Of a stretch of 64,000 bases of DNA, positions 25,766-35,268 are shown in pieces. The DNA lies in the NCBI RefSeq assembly GCF_000244955.1, contig NZ_CM001439.1:5079234-5143233 (forward strand), written 5' to 3'. A program made the translations under genes and the position numbers. Every line of letters begins with the position of its first letter. Within the stretch, counting starts at the first letter, position 1. Origin of the DNA: Saccharomonospora marina XMU15. GTDB lineage: Bacteria > Actinomycetota > Actinomycetes > Mycobacteriales > Pseudonocardiaceae. The notes under the pieces were generated by a model, which searched no databases, was not told the DNA's origin, and saw only the letters and a program-made list of their open reading frames with translations.

Positions 25766-25772
25766 ACCGGTT

Positions 25773-25811
25773 CGCCGCGGGCCCGGCCGACACTCGGCCG
25801 GGCCCGCGGCG
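25773..25811. terminator. Bidirectional terminator, 18-bp perfect stem
   Basis: CGCCGCGGGCCCGGCCGA at 25773-25790 and its exact complement at 25794-25811, with a CAC loop, fill the gap between the OtsB-GH15 gene and the convergent radA. Confidence 0.85.
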
Positions 25812-25813
25812 TC

Positions 25814-27199
25814 TCAGGCCATCGGCACGTACTCGACCGCGCGTAGCGCGCCTGCCAGGTCGCCGACCTCCAGCGTCTTGATTCCTTCCGGCAGCGGCCC
25901 CGAGTCCGGGGGCACGAGCGCGTGCGTGAACCCCAGCCGCACCGCCTCCGCCAACCGCCTGCCCACACCGGTGACCCGGCGAACCTCTCCCGCGAGACCG
26001 ACCTCACCGATCGCGACAAGCCTGGGCGAAAGGGCCGTGTCGTTGAAAGCGGACGACACCGCCAAAGCCACCGCGAGATCGACAGCGGGCTCGGTCACCT
26101 TCATCCCGCCGACCGTGGCCGTGTAGATGTCCTTGTCGCCGAGTTGGGCACCGCCGCGTTTCTCCAGCACGGCGAGCACCATGCTGACCCTCGCGGAGTC
26201 GAGCCCGCTCACCGCGCGCCTCGGCTGGTTGAGGTTCGACCTGCCCACCAGCGCCTGCACCTCGCCGAGCAACGGGCGTTTGCCCTCCACTGTGACGGTG
26301 ATCGCTGTGCCAGGCACCGCCTCGGCATGGCGGTTCAGGAACAATCCGGAGGGATCGGGCACCCCGGCGATGCCGTCGTCGCGCAACTCGAAACAGCCGA
26401 TCTCGTCGGCGGCACCGAACCTGTTCTTCACACCGCGCACCATGCGAAGCGTGGAGTGCTTGTCGCCCTCGAAGTGCAGCACGACGTCGACCAGGTGCTC
26501 CAGGACTCTGGGGCCCGCCACGGACCCCTCCTTGGTCACGTGCCCGACGAGAACGACGGGCAGCCCGCGCTCCTTGGCGAGCGCCACGAGGCCCGCCGCG
26601 ACCGCGCGGACCTGGGTAACGCCACCGGGCGCCCCCTCGGCCTGCGGCGAGGACATCGTCTGCACCGAGTCGACGATCAGCAGACCGGGTTTGACGTCGT
26701 CGACGTGGGACAGCACGGAGCCAAGGTCGCTGTCCGCCGCCAGATACATCCGATCGTGCACGTTGCCGGTGCGCTCGGCCCTCAGCCGGACCTGACCCGC
26801 CGACTCCTCGCCGGTGACGTACAGGGCTGGGCCGACGTCGTGCTGCCCCGCTCCGGTGCTGGCGGCCCACTGGTAGGCCACCTCCAGCAGCAGCGTGGAC
26901 TTTCCGACTCCCGGCTCACCCGCGAGCAGCACCACCACACCCGGCACCAGGCCGCCGCCGAGCACGCGGTCCAGCTCGCCAACCCCGGTGCGGCGCGCCC
27001 TGGAACTCTCGACGTCGACCTGCGCGATGGGCCTTGCCGGGGCGCTCGGCGCGCCGGCCGCTACACGTGCGATCGGTGGTCGGGTGTCGCCACGTTCCTC
27101 GATCGTGCCCCAAGCCTGACATTCCGGGCAGCGACCGACCCATTTCGCTACCTCGAGTCCGCACTCCGCGCAGCGGTAGCTGACGCCCTTCTTGACCAC
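25814..27199 (-). CDS. radA: DNA repair protein RadA
   Basis: A 461-aa RecA-like protein that helps process recombination branches. Domains in order: N-terminal zinc finger (C10, C13, C23, C26 in YRCAEC and CPEC), RecA-type ATPase with Walker [10 protein letters not shown], the RadA-specific KNRFG motif, and a C-terminal Lon-protease-like domain ([19 protein letters not shown]). GTG start. It follows lpqE on the same strand by 29 nt. In mycobacteria disA follows radA; here a terminator and the trehalose genes follow. Confidence 0.96.
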   Translation of the reverse strand: MVKKGVSYRCAECGLEVAKWVGRCPECQAWGTIEERGDTRPPIARVAAGAPSAPARPIAQVDVESSRARRTGVGELDRVLGGGLVPGVVVLLAGEPGVGKSTLLLEVAYQWAASTGAGQHDVGPALYVTGEESAGQVRLRAERTGNVHDRMYLAADSDLGSVLSHVDDVKPGLLIVDSVQTMSSPQAEGAPGGVTQVRAVAAGLVALAKERGLPVVLVGHVTKEGSVAGPRVLEHLVDVVLHFEGDKHSTLRMVRGVKNRFGAADEIGCFELRDDGIAGVPDPSGLFLNRHAEAVPGTAITVTVEGKRPLLGEVQALVGRSNLNQPRRAVSGLDSARVSMVLAVLEKRGGAQLGDKDIYTATVGGMKVTEPAVDLAVALAVSSAFNDTALSPRLVAIGEVGLAGEVRRVTGVGRRLAEAVRLGFTHALVPPDSGPLPEGIKTLEVGDLAGALRAVEYVPMA

Positions 27200-27228
27200 G
27201 CGCTGACGCTAGCGGCCGCCACCGACAG

Positions 27229-27789
27229 TCAGTGACCGCCGCCCGCCTCCGGGTCGCCCGCTTCGCCGCCTTCGTGGACCCGGCTGGGCAGCACCTCGCT
27301 CGGCGAGGCGATCGGCATCTCCAACGTCACCTGGCCCGCGTTGCGGAACGTGAGGGTGAGGCTGACCAGCTCGCCTGGCCGGACCTGCCTGGTGAGACCC
27401 CGCAGGATCAGCCTGCCCTCCGCGATGTCCTCCAGGTCGGGCGGCACCGGCCCCAGACGCAGTGCGTTGTCCGGGTAGACGGTGCGCGTGCCCTCGATGG
27501 CGACGCTGGTGGCGAAGTCCGACCTGGCCGAGACCAGCTCCTCGGGCGCAGAGCCCTCGTTGATGATGCTCATGCTCACCTCGGCGTCGGAGCCGGGCGG
27601 GTATGCGACAGGCGGCTCGCCCTCGGGGTAGGTCAGCGTGGCTTCCCGGATGAGAATGCTGTCGACTTCCGCCATCGCACCGTTGACGGCCGGCTGCTGG
27701 GTGTCGGTCTGCGTAATCTGACCGGCCCCGCATCCCGCTACGAGCAGTGCGACACCGAGCACGGCCGAACCCAGCATGCGACGTTTCAC
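27229..27789 (-). CDS. lpqE: LpqE-like lipoprotein
   Basis: A 186-aa secreted lipoprotein with signal LLVAGC (Cys21) and a beta-rich domain (ILIREATLTYPE, AEVSMSIINEGSAPEELVSA, LTFRNAGQVTLEMPI) resembling PCuAC/DUF461-type copper-chaperone folds. It has no obvious Met/His copper motif. The start is GTG 27789 (VKRRMLGSAV) after GGAGAA; upstream residues are not signal-like. The lpqE-radA pair divergent from carD matches the M. tuberculosis Rv3584-Rv3585 / Rv3583c arrangement, supporting the name. Function in the family is not established. Confidence 0.8.
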   Translation of the reverse strand: MKRRMLGSAVLGVALLVAGCGAGQITQTDTQQPAVNGAMAEVDSILIREATLTYPEGEPPVAYPPGSDAEVSMSIINEGSAPEELVSARSDFATSVAIEGTRTVYPDNALRLGPVPPDLEDIAEGRLILRGLTRQVRPGELVSLTLTFRNAGQVTLEMPIASPSEVLPSRVHEGGEAGDPEAGGGH

Positions 27790-28099
27790 TTCTCCGAGTC
27801 CCTCCTCGCTAAGGGCTTGCCCTGGCACGGAGACTAACCCGGTCCCCGAACTCGATCCGCACGTGGTGCCCGGCACGTGGTGTCACTCACGTGAGATCAA
27901 CCAGAAAGGGGTCCACAGTGGATATCCGACAAAGATCGGAATCGACTCCGCACTACCTGCATGAGTACGCGAATTGCTTGTTTGTCAACCCCCGGCCGGA
28001 GCCCAATCAGGCCACTGACCTGCAAGGACGACCCCGGGTGTCTGGTTCCCCCCATAAGCGTCGTGCTAACATGGATACAGCGAAAGGGGCAGAGGACAC
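27790..28099. promoter_or_regulatory. lpqE-carD divergent regulatory region with three phased CACGTG motifs
   Basis: 310 bp without a gene. CACGTG occurs at 27860-27865, 27874-27879 and 27888-27893, exactly 14 bp apart; the last is within the perfect palindrome CTCACGTGAG. The carD-proximal end has an extended -10 element, TGCTAACAT (28065-28072 region), then CGAAAGGGGCAGAGG before the carD ATG. No -35 is convincing. Confidence 0.55.
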
Positions 28100-28591
28100 A
28101 TGGTTTTCAAGGTCGGAGAGACCGTCGTCTACCCGCACCACGGTGCCGCACTCATCGAAGCGATCGAGACACGTGTGATCAAGGGCGAGGAAAAGCAGTA
28201 CCTCGTCCTCAAGGTCGCGCAGGGTGATCTTACGGTTCGCGTCCCCGCAGACAACGCCGAGATCGTCGGTGTTCGTGATGTCGTGGGTCAGGACGGTCTG
28301 AACCGCGTTTTCGATGTTCTGCGGGCTCCTCACACCGACGAGCCGACCAACTGGTCTCGCCGGTACAAGGCCAACCTCGAGAAGCTCGCCTCCGGCGACG
28401 TGAACAAGGTGGCCGAAGTGGTGCGCGACCTCTGGCGACGTGAGAAGGATCGCGGCCTTTCGGCAGGCGAGAAGCGGATGCTGGCCAAGGCTCGGCAGAT
28501 ACTGGTCAGTGAGTTGGCGCTCGCGGAGGGCACCGACGAGGGCAAGGCCGAAGTGCTCCTCGACGAGGTTCTGGAAACCGCGGCGGTCTAG
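28100..28591 (+). CDS. carD: CarD-family RNA polymerase-binding transcription factor
   Basis: A 163-aa essential-type actinobacterial regulator. The N-terminal RNA-polymerase-interaction domain starts [17 protein letters not shown]; the C-terminal helical domain carries the conserved tryptophan region ([38 protein letters not shown]). It stabilises open promoter complexes, notably for rRNA genes. It is the first gene of an apparent carD-ispD-ispF-HAD run, as in mycobacteria. Confidence 0.97.
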   Translation: MVFKVGETVVYPHHGAALIEAIETRVIKGEEKQYLVLKVAQGDLTVRVPADNAEIVGVRDVVGQDGLNRVFDVLRAPHTDEPTNWSRRYKANLEKLASGDVNKVAEVVRDLWRREKDRGLSAGEKRMLAKARQILVSELALAEGTDEGKAEVLLDEVLETAAV

Positions 28592-28596
28592 CAGCC

Positions 28597-29244
28597 CTGA
28601 ACGTCATAGCGCTGGTCCCTCTGGACAATCGGGACGGGCACGATTCGGGTGCCCTTACAAGGGTTCAGGGTGCGCCGTTGTTGCGGCATGCCGTGAGCGG
28701 CATGCTGCATTCGGGCTGCGTGGATCGGGTGTTCGTCGCCGGTCCGGTGCGACACGTACCCGATTACACGGCTGCCGTGGCACCGCTCGCGGACGAGCGG
28801 GTCACGGTGATGCCCGGCGGGCAGGACAGGGCCGCCTCGGCGCGCGCGGCACTGCGGGCGGCTCAGCCGGCCCGCGATGACGCCGTGCTGGTACACGACG
28901 CGGCGAGAGCCTTCACCCGGCCCGAGACGGTGCGTGCGGTGGTCGACGCGCTCCGTGGTGGCGCGCTCGCGGTGGCACCCGTGGAACCCGTCACCGACAC
29001 GATCAAGGTGGTGGACGCGGGCAACCGCATTGTCGGCACCCGCGACCGCGATCACCTTCGCGGCATGCAGTCACCGCAGGGTTTCGTCGTCGGCACGCTC
29101 GGCGACGCCGACCCGGCCTGCCCGCTGCCCGACCTCGGCGTCGAGGTTCACCCGGTCGCGGGCCACCCTCACGGCAGGCGGGTGGCGACCTCCTTCGATC
29201 TGACCGTCATCGAAGCCCTGCTCGCCGAGGAGGAAGCCCCATGA
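28597..29244 (+). CDS. ispD: 2-C-Methyl-D-erythritol 4-phosphate cytidylyltransferase (IspD), unusual N-terminus
   Basis: An MEP-pathway enzyme forming CDP-methylerythritol. Kept motifs are [37 protein letters not shown] and [15 protein letters not shown]. The aligned N-terminus (NVIALVPL...APLLRHAV) begins at a CTG at 28597, 5 nt after the carD stop; no ATG, GTG or TTG exists in frame before TTG 28678, which would remove the first strand. The usual PAAGxGxR...K nucleotide-binding loop is absent, replaced by [16 protein letters not shown]. The predicted length is 215 aa from CTG. Its stop overlaps ispF (ATGA). Identity is good, but full activity is uncertain. Confidence 0.8.
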   Translation: MNVIALVPLDNRDGHDSGALTRVQGAPLLRHAVSGMLHSGCVDRVFVAGPVRHVPDYTAAVAPLADERVTVMPGGQDRAASARAALRAAQPARDDAVLVHDAARAFTRPETVRAVVDALRGGALAVAPVEPVTDTIKVVDAGNRIVGTRDRDHLRGMQSPQGFVVGTLGDADPACPLPDLGVEVHPVAGHPHGRRVATSFDLTVIEALLAEEEAP

Positions 29245-29729
29245 GGATCGGCCAGGGTGTCGACGTGCACCCCACCGAACCCGGCAGGGAGTGCTGGATC
29301 GCGGGGCTGCACTGGTCCGACGTGGACGGCTGCGCGGGGCACTCCGACGGTGACGTCGCGTCACACGCGTTGTGCGACGCGTTACTTTCGGCCGCGGGGC
29401 TCGGCGATCTCGGCTCCGTCTTCGGAACCGGTGACCCGCGCTGGGCGGGGGCACACGGTGCCGAGTTGCTGGCCGAGGTGCGCAGGCGGGTGGAGGACGC
29501 CGGCTACCGGGTGGGCAACGCCGTTGTCCAGGTGGTCGGCAACGCGCCCCGCATCGGAAAGCGGCGGGAGGAGGCGCAGCGGGTACTCGGCGAGGCGGTC
29601 GGAGGCCCGGTCAGCGTGTCCGGAACCACCACCGACGGGCTGGGACTCACCGGCCGGGGTGAAGGAGTCGCCGCGATCGCGAGCGCGCTGTTACTCGATG
29701 TGAACACCGGGGAGCGTGGTTCGCCGTGA
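29241..29729 (+). CDS. ispF: 2-C-Methyl-D-erythritol 2,4-cyclodiphosphate synthase
   Basis: A 162-aa trimeric MEP-pathway enzyme. Zinc ligands D8 and H10 (GVDVH) and H42 ([18 protein letters not shown]) are present, as is the signature [19 protein letters not shown]. Start and stop overlap both neighbours (ATGA with ispD, GTGA with the HAD gene), so the genes are translationally coupled. Confidence 0.95.
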   Translation: MRIGQGVDVHPTEPGRECWIAGLHWSDVDGCAGHSDGDVASHALCDALLSAAGLGDLGSVFGTGDPRWAGAHGAELLAEVRRRVEDAGYRVGNAVVQVVGNAPRIGKRREEAQRVLGEAVGGPVSVSGTTTDGLGLTGRGEGVAAIASALLLDVNTGERGSP

Positions 29730-30412
29730 CGATTCGGGCGGTGTTGTTCGACTTCTCCGGCACCCTGTTCCGGCTGGAGCACGACCGGAGCTGGTTGCGC
29801 GACCTCACCGACCACAGCGGTGACCCGCTCGACGTCGAGGCACAGGCTGAACTACTGCGCAGGATGACAGCACCGGTGACGCTCACGGTGCAGCTCGACG
29901 ACGAGCACCGGCACGCCTGGGAGAACCGCGACCTCGATCCCGCACTGCACCGCAAGATCTACCTCGAAGTGCTCCGCCAGTCGGGAGTGCCCACCGTCGA
30001 GCAGGCGAAGGCTCTCTACAGCAGGCTGGTGGACCCCGCGGAGTGGACGCCGTACCCGGACGCCGAGACGGCCCTGAAAAGCGTGGCCGACCAGGGGCTT
30101 TCGGTGGGTGTGCTGAGCAACATCGCGTTCGACATCCGGCCCGCCTTCGCCGAACACGGACTCGACGCCTACGTGGACGAGTTCGTGTTGTCCTACGAGG
30201 TCGGAGCGATCAAGCCGGACCCTACGGTCTTCGCGATGCTGCTCGACCGGCTCGGCGTCGCGCCCGAACAGGCGCTGATGATCGGTGACAGCGCCACCGC
30301 CGACGGCGGAGCACGCGCACTCGGGTGCTCGTTCGCGCTGGTCGACCCGCTGCCCACCACCGAGCGCACCGACGGGTTGCTGACCGCCCTGCGCGAGCAC
30401 TCCGTGCTCTGA
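29726..30412 (+). CDS. HAD-family hydrolase in the MEP/cysS operon
   Basis: A 228-aa HAD subfamily IA phosphatase-like protein: motif [13 protein letters not shown] (an Asp-Phe-Ser variant), motif [12 protein letters not shown], Lys in [15 protein letters not shown] and motif [20 protein letters not shown] start overlapping the ispF stop (GTGA). The substrate is unknown; coupling to ispF may reflect phosphate housekeeping or simply operon growth. Confidence 0.87.
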   Translation: MTIRAVLFDFSGTLFRLEHDRSWLRDLTDHSGDPLDVEAQAELLRRMTAPVTLTVQLDDEHRHAWENRDLDPALHRKIYLEVLRQSGVPTVEQAKALYSRLVDPAEWTPYPDAETALKSVADQGLSVGVLSNIAFDIRPAFAEHGLDAYVDEFVLSYEVGAIKPDPTVFAMLLDRLGVAPEQALMIGDSATADGGARALGCSFALVDPLPTTERTDGLLTALREHSVL

Positions 30413-30429
30413 CCCGTACCATTTTCCTC

Positions 30430-31812
30430 GTGGCCCTCCATCTCTTCGACACCGCGACCAGGGACGTCCGGGAGTTCCAGCCCGCGCGCGAGGGGACGGC
30501 GTCGGTGTACGTCTGTGGGGCCACCGTGCAGGGCATCCCGCACATCGGTCACGTACGCGGGGCGCTCAACTACGACGTGCTGCGGCGCTGGCTCGTCCAC
30601 AACGGACTCGACGTGCTGTTCGTTCGCAACGTCACCGACATCGACGACAAGATCCTCACCAAGGCCGCCGAGGCCGGCAGGCCGTGGTGGGAGTGGGCGG
30701 CCACGCACGAACGCGCGTTCGAGGACGCCTACACCGCGCTCGGCTGCCTCCCGCCCTCCATCGCCCCTCGGGCCACCGGGCACGTGCCCCAGATGATCGA
30801 GTTGATGCAACGGCTCATCGACAGCGGGCACGCATACGCCGCGAACGGCAACGTCTACTTCGCGGTCAACTCCTTCGACAGCTACGGCGCGCTCTCCGGG
30901 CAACGGCTCGACGACGTGCAGCAGGGCGAGTCGCAGGCCGAGGGCAAGCGCGACCCTCGCGATTTCACGCTGTGGAAGGCGGGCAAGCCGGGCGAGCCGA
31001 GCTGGCCGACCCCGTGGGGCAGCGGCAGGCCGGGCTGGCATCTGGAGTGCTCGGCGATGGCCACGACCTACCTCGGTCCCGAGTTCGACATCCACGGCGG
31101 CGGCGTGGACCTGGTCTTTCCGCACCACGAGAACGAGCGGGCGCAGTCACGCTCCGCGGGCGACGGCTTCGCGCGCTTCTGGCTGCACAACGCGTGGGTG
31201 ACGCTTTCCGGCGAGAAGATGTCGAAATCGCTGGGCAACGTGGTTTCGATCCCGCAGATGTTGCGGCGCTACCGGCCGGTGGAGCTTCGGTACTACCTGA
31301 TCCAACCGCACTACCGCTCCACCATCGAGTACTCCGACGCAGCACTGTCGGAATCGGCGCACGGCTACCGGCGAATCGAGCAGTTCCTGCGCAGGGTGGC
31401 GGGCAGTGCGGGCGAGATCCGAATCGGCCGCGTACCCGCCGACTTCGCAGCCGCGCTCGACGACGACCTCGGTACCCCGCAGGCCTTCGCGGTGCTGCAC
31501 ACCGTGGTGCGTGACGGCAACGCTGCGCTCGACGCGCACGACACGGCCAAGGCGCTCGAACTGGCGGAGACGGTGCGTGCGATGAGCGACGTCCTCGGGA
31601 TCGATCCGCTGTCGTCGCGGTGGGCGGAGGCCTCCGGTGCGGAGTCGAGGGCGCTGGGCACGCTGGTGGACAGCATGCTCGCCGAGCGCGCGAGGGCGCG
31701 CGCCGAGCGCGACTTCGCCAAGGCGGACACCATCCGCGACCAGCTGACGAACGCGGGAATCGCGGTCGAGGACACCCCAGACGGTCCGTTGTGGACAATG
31801 AGGACTGATTAG
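30430..31812 (+). CDS. cysS: Cysteinyl-tRNA synthetase
   Basis: A 460-aa class I aminoacyl-tRNA synthetase. Seen are zinc ligand Cys in [13 protein letters not shown] motif PHIGHVRG, zinc-site [11 protein letters not shown] and HHENERAQS, and [13 protein letters not shown] with full CysS length and a C-terminal tRNA domain ([18 protein letters not shown]) distinguishes it from the related mycothiol ligase MshC. GTG 30430 has no ribosome site but a TACCAT box 7 nt upstream, suggesting a leaderless message. The next gene starts directly after its stop. Confidence 0.95.
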   Translation: MALHLFDTATRDVREFQPAREGTASVYVCGATVQGIPHIGHVRGALNYDVLRRWLVHNGLDVLFVRNVTDIDDKILTKAAEAGRPWWEWAATHERAFEDAYTALGCLPPSIAPRATGHVPQMIELMQRLIDSGHAYAANGNVYFAVNSFDSYGALSGQRLDDVQQGESQAEGKRDPRDFTLWKAGKPGEPSWPTPWGSGRPGWHLECSAMATTYLGPEFDIHGGGVDLVFPHHENERAQSRSAGDGFARFWLHNAWVTLSGEKMSKSLGNVVSIPQMLRRYRPVELRYYLIQPHYRSTIEYSDAALSESAHGYRRIEQFLRRVAGSAGEIRIGRVPADFAAALDDDLGTPQAFAVLHTVVRDGNAALDAHDTAKALELAETVRAMSDVLGIDPLSSRWAEASGAESRALGTLVDSMLAERARARAERDFAKADTIRDQLTNAGIAVEDTPDGPLWTMRTD

Positions 31813-32781
31813 ATGGCAGGCAATTCCCGTCGCCGTGGCGCGGTTCGCAAGGAGGGCACCAAGAAGGGCCCGGTGATCGGCTCGGGCGGCAAGCGGCGTA
31901 AGGGACTCGAGGGCAAGGGGCCGACGCCGAAGGCGGAGCAGCGTCCCGGCCATCCCGCGCAGCGGCGTGCCGCCGCTGCGGCCGCGAGGTCGGAGAAGAA
32001 GCGCGCCGCCGCGAAGAAGGCCGCCGAAGGCCCGGAGATCATCGCGGGCCGCAACCCGGTGGTGGAAGCGCTGCGCGCGGGCGTACCAGCGACGGCGCTG
32101 TACGTCGCGCTGAACATCGACACCGACGACCGGGTCACCGAGGCCATCCGCACGGCGGCGGACAAGGGCATCTCCATACTGGAGGTGCCGCGCGACGAAC
32201 TGGACCGCAAGACCGGCGGCGCGGTGCATCAGGGTCTCGGCCTGCAGGTGCCTCCGTTCGAGTACGCCCATCCCGACGACCTGCTGGCGATCGCCCGTGA
32301 CTCGGGTGAGCCGCCGCTACTCGTCGCCCTCGACGGGGTGACCGACCCTCGCAACCTTGGCGCGGTGGTCCGGTCGGCCGCGGCATTCGGCGCCCACGGC
32401 GTGCTTCTGCCAGGCAGGCGGAGCGCGGGCATGACCGCGGTGGCCTGGCGGACCAGCGCCGGCGCGGCGGCCAAGATCCCGATCGCGATCGCGGCGAACC
32501 TGACCCGGCAACTGCGGGCCTGGGCCCAGGAAGGGCTGATGCTCGCCGGGCTCGACGCCGACGGGTCGGTGGACATCGACTCCCTCGACCTCGCCACCGA
32601 TCCGCTGGTGGTGGTGGTCGGCTCGGAGGGACGCGGGCTGTCTCGGCTGGTGCGCGAAACCTGCGATGTCACCGTGTCGATCCCCATGGCGGCAGGCGTG
32701 GAGTCGCTGAACGCGTCGGTGGCCGGAGCCGTCCTGCTCGCCGAGGTGGCGCGGCGGCGCCGAACCGCGGGCCGCACGTAA
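31813..32781 (+). CDS. rlmB: 23S rRNA (guanosine-2'-O-)-methyltransferase RlmB
   Basis: A 322-aa SPOUT methyltransferase. A lysine/arginine-rich N-terminal extension of about 75 residues precedes the substrate-binding domain ([16 protein letters not shown]) and the knotted domain with motif 1 [21 protein letters not shown], motif 2 [15 protein letters not shown] and motif 3 [20 protein letters not shown]. It methylates a 23S rRNA guanosine (G2251 in E. coli). It begins at the base after the cysS stop. Confidence 0.93.
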   Translation: MAGNSRRRGAVRKEGTKKGPVIGSGGKRRKGLEGKGPTPKAEQRPGHPAQRRAAAAAARSEKKRAAAKKAAEGPEIIAGRNPVVEALRAGVPATALYVALNIDTDDRVTEAIRTAADKGISILEVPRDELDRKTGGAVHQGLGLQVPPFEYAHPDDLLAIARDSGEPPLLVALDGVTDPRNLGAVVRSAAAFGAHGVLLPGRRSAGMTAVAWRTSAGAAAKIPIAIAANLTRQLRAWAQEGLMLAGLDADGSVDIDSLDLATDPLVVVVGSEGRGLSRLVRETCDVTVSIPMAAGVESLNASVAGAVLLAEVARRRRTAGRT

Positions 32782-32938
32782 CTCACCGACCCCCTGGGTC
32801 GACCGGTGGCCTCGCCTCCTTTCGAGGCGGGTGACCGAAGCGCGAATGGCGCCGACCACTTGGCCCCCATATCGACTCCGGCGGCCACGCCGCTCGGCTA
32901 TCGTCACGATGCTCGAGTCGTGACCAGGGGGCCGCAGG

Positions 32939-34375
32939 ATGTCGTTCGTCTCGCCGCTGTTCCTGTGGTATTTCATGCCCGCGGTGCTGCTGGCCGTCCT
33001 GGTGTTGCCCCGTGGCTGGCGAAACGGCGTGGTCGCCGTCGGCAGCCTCGTCTTCTACGCCACCGGGGCAGGTTCGTTCACCCTGCTGCTGCTCGCGTGC
33101 ATGGTGGTCAACTTCGCGGCGGGGCCCGCCCTGGAACCCGACGACTGGGACATGCGCCCCGCGCAGCGGCGGCGCTGGCTGCTGATCGGCGTCGTGTCCT
33201 TCGATCTGGCGATCCTCGTCATCTGGAAGTACGCCGGGTTCGCCACGGAGCAGATCGACGCCTTCGCCGGATTGTTCGGCGGTGACTTCCCCATCGCCGA
33301 ACTCGCGCTGCCCATCGGCATCTCGTTCTTCACCTTCCACCACATCTCCTACGTGGTGGACATCTACCGCGGCGAACGGCCCGCGCTGCGTGACCCGGTC
33401 TCGTTCGGCACCTACATCTCGATGTTTCCGCAGCTGGCCGCGGGGCCCATCGTGCGTTACCGCGAGATCGCCGACCAGTTGCCGCAACACCGGCGACACC
33501 GACTGGACGACATAGCGGCCGGGTTCCCCCGGTTCGCGCTCGGGCTGTGCAAGAAGGCCATCATCGCCGACTCGCTTGCCCCGATGGTCGACGCGTGCTT
33601 CTCCACGCCCGCCGACGAAATGACGTTCGCGATCGCGTGGCTGGGCGCCATCGGCTACACGCTGCAGCTGTACTTCGACTTCTCCGGCTACTCCGACATG
33701 GCCATCGGGCTGGGTCGGATGCTGGGCTTTCGGCTGCCGGAGAACTTCGCGCGCCCGTACTCGTCGGTGACGATCACCGAGTTCTGGCGGCGTTGGCACA
33801 TGTCGCTTTCCCGCTGGTTTCGCGACTACGTCTACATCCCGCTCGGCGGGAACCGCTTCGGAGCGGCCAGAACCTATCGCAACCTGTCGGTGGTGTTCGT
33901 GCTGACCGGCTTCTGGCACGGTGCGGCCTGGACGTTCGTGGTGTGGGGTGTCTACCACGGAGCGCTGCTGATCATCGAGCGGGCGTTCGGCTGGGACACC
34001 ACGCCGCAAGCGCCACACCAGCGCCTCGCCCGCCGGGCGCTCACGCTCCTGCTGGTGGTCTTCGGGTGGGTGTTCTTCAGGGCCGCCGATGTCGGCGACG
34101 CGCTGACCATGCTGGGCCACATGCTCGTGCCCGACTTCACGGGCCTCACCGATGTCGTCGAGACCGCGCTGACCAGCCAGCGGTTGGTGTTGCTGCTCGG
34201 CGCGGCGGCGATCTTCTTCCTCCCCGCGCACCCCGTGGCGGGCCCTCTGCTGGAGTCCGCGCGCAGCAAACCCGCGACGGCACTGCGGGTGGGTGTGATG
34301 ACCGTAGGGCTTGGCTACTCCGCGATCCTCGTGGCGACGGGCACCTTCAGCCCTTTCCTGTATTACCAGTTCTGA
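32939..34375 (+). CDS. MBOAT-family membrane O-acyltransferase
   Basis: A 478-aa polytopic protein of the AlgI/DltB type. Conserved blocks are FTFHHISYVVDIYRG, MFPQLAAGPIVRYREI, YFDFSGYSDMAIGLGRMLG, ITEFWRRWHMSLSRWFRDYV and the catalytic-His region LTGFWHGAAWTFVVWG. The family moves acetyl groups across the membrane to surface polysaccharides, usually with an AlgJ/AlgX-like SGNH partner. No partner is adjacent; the AlgX-like protein at 50972 is 17 kb away. Confidence 0.92.
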   Translation: MSFVSPLFLWYFMPAVLLAVLVLPRGWRNGVVAVGSLVFYATGAGSFTLLLLACMVVNFAAGPALEPDDWDMRPAQRRRWLLIGVVSFDLAILVIWKYAGFATEQIDAFAGLFGGDFPIAELALPIGISFFTFHHISYVVDIYRGERPALRDPVSFGTYISMFPQLAAGPIVRYREIADQLPQHRRHRLDDIAAGFPRFALGLCKKAIIADSLAPMVDACFSTPADEMTFAIAWLGAIGYTLQLYFDFSGYSDMAIGLGRMLGFRLPENFARPYSSVTITEFWRRWHMSLSRWFRDYVYIPLGGNRFGAARTYRNLSVVFVLTGFWHGAAWTFVVWGVYHGALLIIERAFGWDTTPQAPHQRLARRALTLLLVVFGWVFFRAADVGDALTMLGHMLVPDFTGLTDVVETALTSQRLVLLLGAAAIFFLPAHPVAGPLLESARSKPATALRVGVMTVGLGYSAILVATGTFSPFLYYQF

Positions 34376-34477
34376 CCCTGGGCTGCGACAGCTCGATTGT
34401 CCGACAAGTGTGTAACAAGTGGCCGCCGGTGTGCGACGGTGGTCATACAAGGTCGGACCGCCGCTGTTGGGGCACCT

Positions 34478-35203
34478 ATGCGCAGGACTCACCTCGAACT
34501 GGAACACGACGAGAGATTCAGCGGATCACCCCGTCCTTACCTGCTCCTCGACCGAAGCTTGAGGATCGCGGCGGCGAACCAGGCGTACCTGGATGCCACC
34601 GGTCGTACCCAGGATGAGCTCAACGGCAGGCAGGTGTTCGACGCCTTTCCCGACAACCCTGCCGACCCCGACGCCAACGGCGTCGCGAACCTTGGTGCTT
34701 CCCTGCAGAAGGTCCTGCGAACGGGACGGCTGGACCGGATGTGGGTACAGCGGTACGACGTTCCCGGCACGACGCCAGACGACCCGTTCGTGCTGAAGTA
34801 CTGGAGTCCTGTCAACCACCCGGTGCGCGAGCACCGCACCGGTCCCGTGGTCGGCGTAGTGCACCACGTCGAGGACGTCACGTCGCTGTGGGCGCCGTTG
34901 CACGGCGTGCCGCCCACACCGCAAACCACCGACATGCCGTCAGCCGACGACTGGACCAAGTTCGTCGCCGCCGTGTCCACGAACGAACGGGTGCACGAGG
35001 AGACGGCGCGAGAGGTCGCCCAGTTGCGGCAGGCCCTGTCCTCCCGGGTCGTCATCGAACAGGCGAAGGGAATCATCATGGCCCGCAGGCGGTGCTCACC
35101 GAACGAGGCATTCGAGATCCTTCGCAAGGCTGCCCGCGACTCCAACGTGAAACTCCGCGCGCTGGCCGCCTCACTCGTCGAGAGTGTGGCTGACAACGGC
35201 TGA
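34478..35203 (+). CDS. PAS-domain protein with C-terminal ANTAR domain
   Basis: A 241-aa protein. An N-terminal PAS sensor (RPYLLLDRSLRIAAANQAYL, GVVHHVEDVTSLW) is linked by a short helix to an ANTAR domain (SRVVIEQAKGIIMARRRCSP then NEAFEILRKAARDSNVKLRA). ANTAR domains bind paired RNA hairpins and prevent transcription termination. The start at 34478 (MRRTHLELEHD) omits an unlikely upstream extension. The RNA target is unknown and no kinase partner is next to it. Confidence 0.88.
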   Translation: MRRTHLELEHDERFSGSPRPYLLLDRSLRIAAANQAYLDATGRTQDELNGRQVFDAFPDNPADPDANGVANLGASLQKVLRTGRLDRMWVQRYDVPGTTPDDPFVLKYWSPVNHPVREHRTGPVVGVVHHVEDVTSLWAPLHGVPPTPQTTDMPSADDWTKFVAAVSTNERVHEETAREVAQLRQALSSRVVIEQAKGIIMARRRCSPNEAFEILRKAARDSNVKLRALAASLVESVADNG

Positions 35204-35205
35204 AC

Positions 35206-35268
35206 GCAGAACTCGCGGGCGAGAGCGGGGGACTCGCGGGCAGGAGCGGGGGACTCGCGGGCAGGCGG
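35206..35268. repeat. Dispersed 21-bp tandem element, copy 1
   Basis: Two 21-bp units and a partial third at 35211, 35232 and 35253, each starting ACTCGCGGGC and ending in a GAGCGGGGG-like run, fill the gap between convergent genes. A related element in opposite orientation lies at 61747-61790. Confidence 0.7.

Noticed and set aside
30430-31812. Mycothiol ligase MshC as identity of the synthetase
   Set aside because: It keeps KMSKS and a full tRNA-binding C-terminus, and its place beside rlmB matches CysS.
32782-32938. Small hairpin after rlmB as a terminator
   Set aside because: Only a short, interrupted stem (GACCC/GGGTC) without a T-run; too weak to list.
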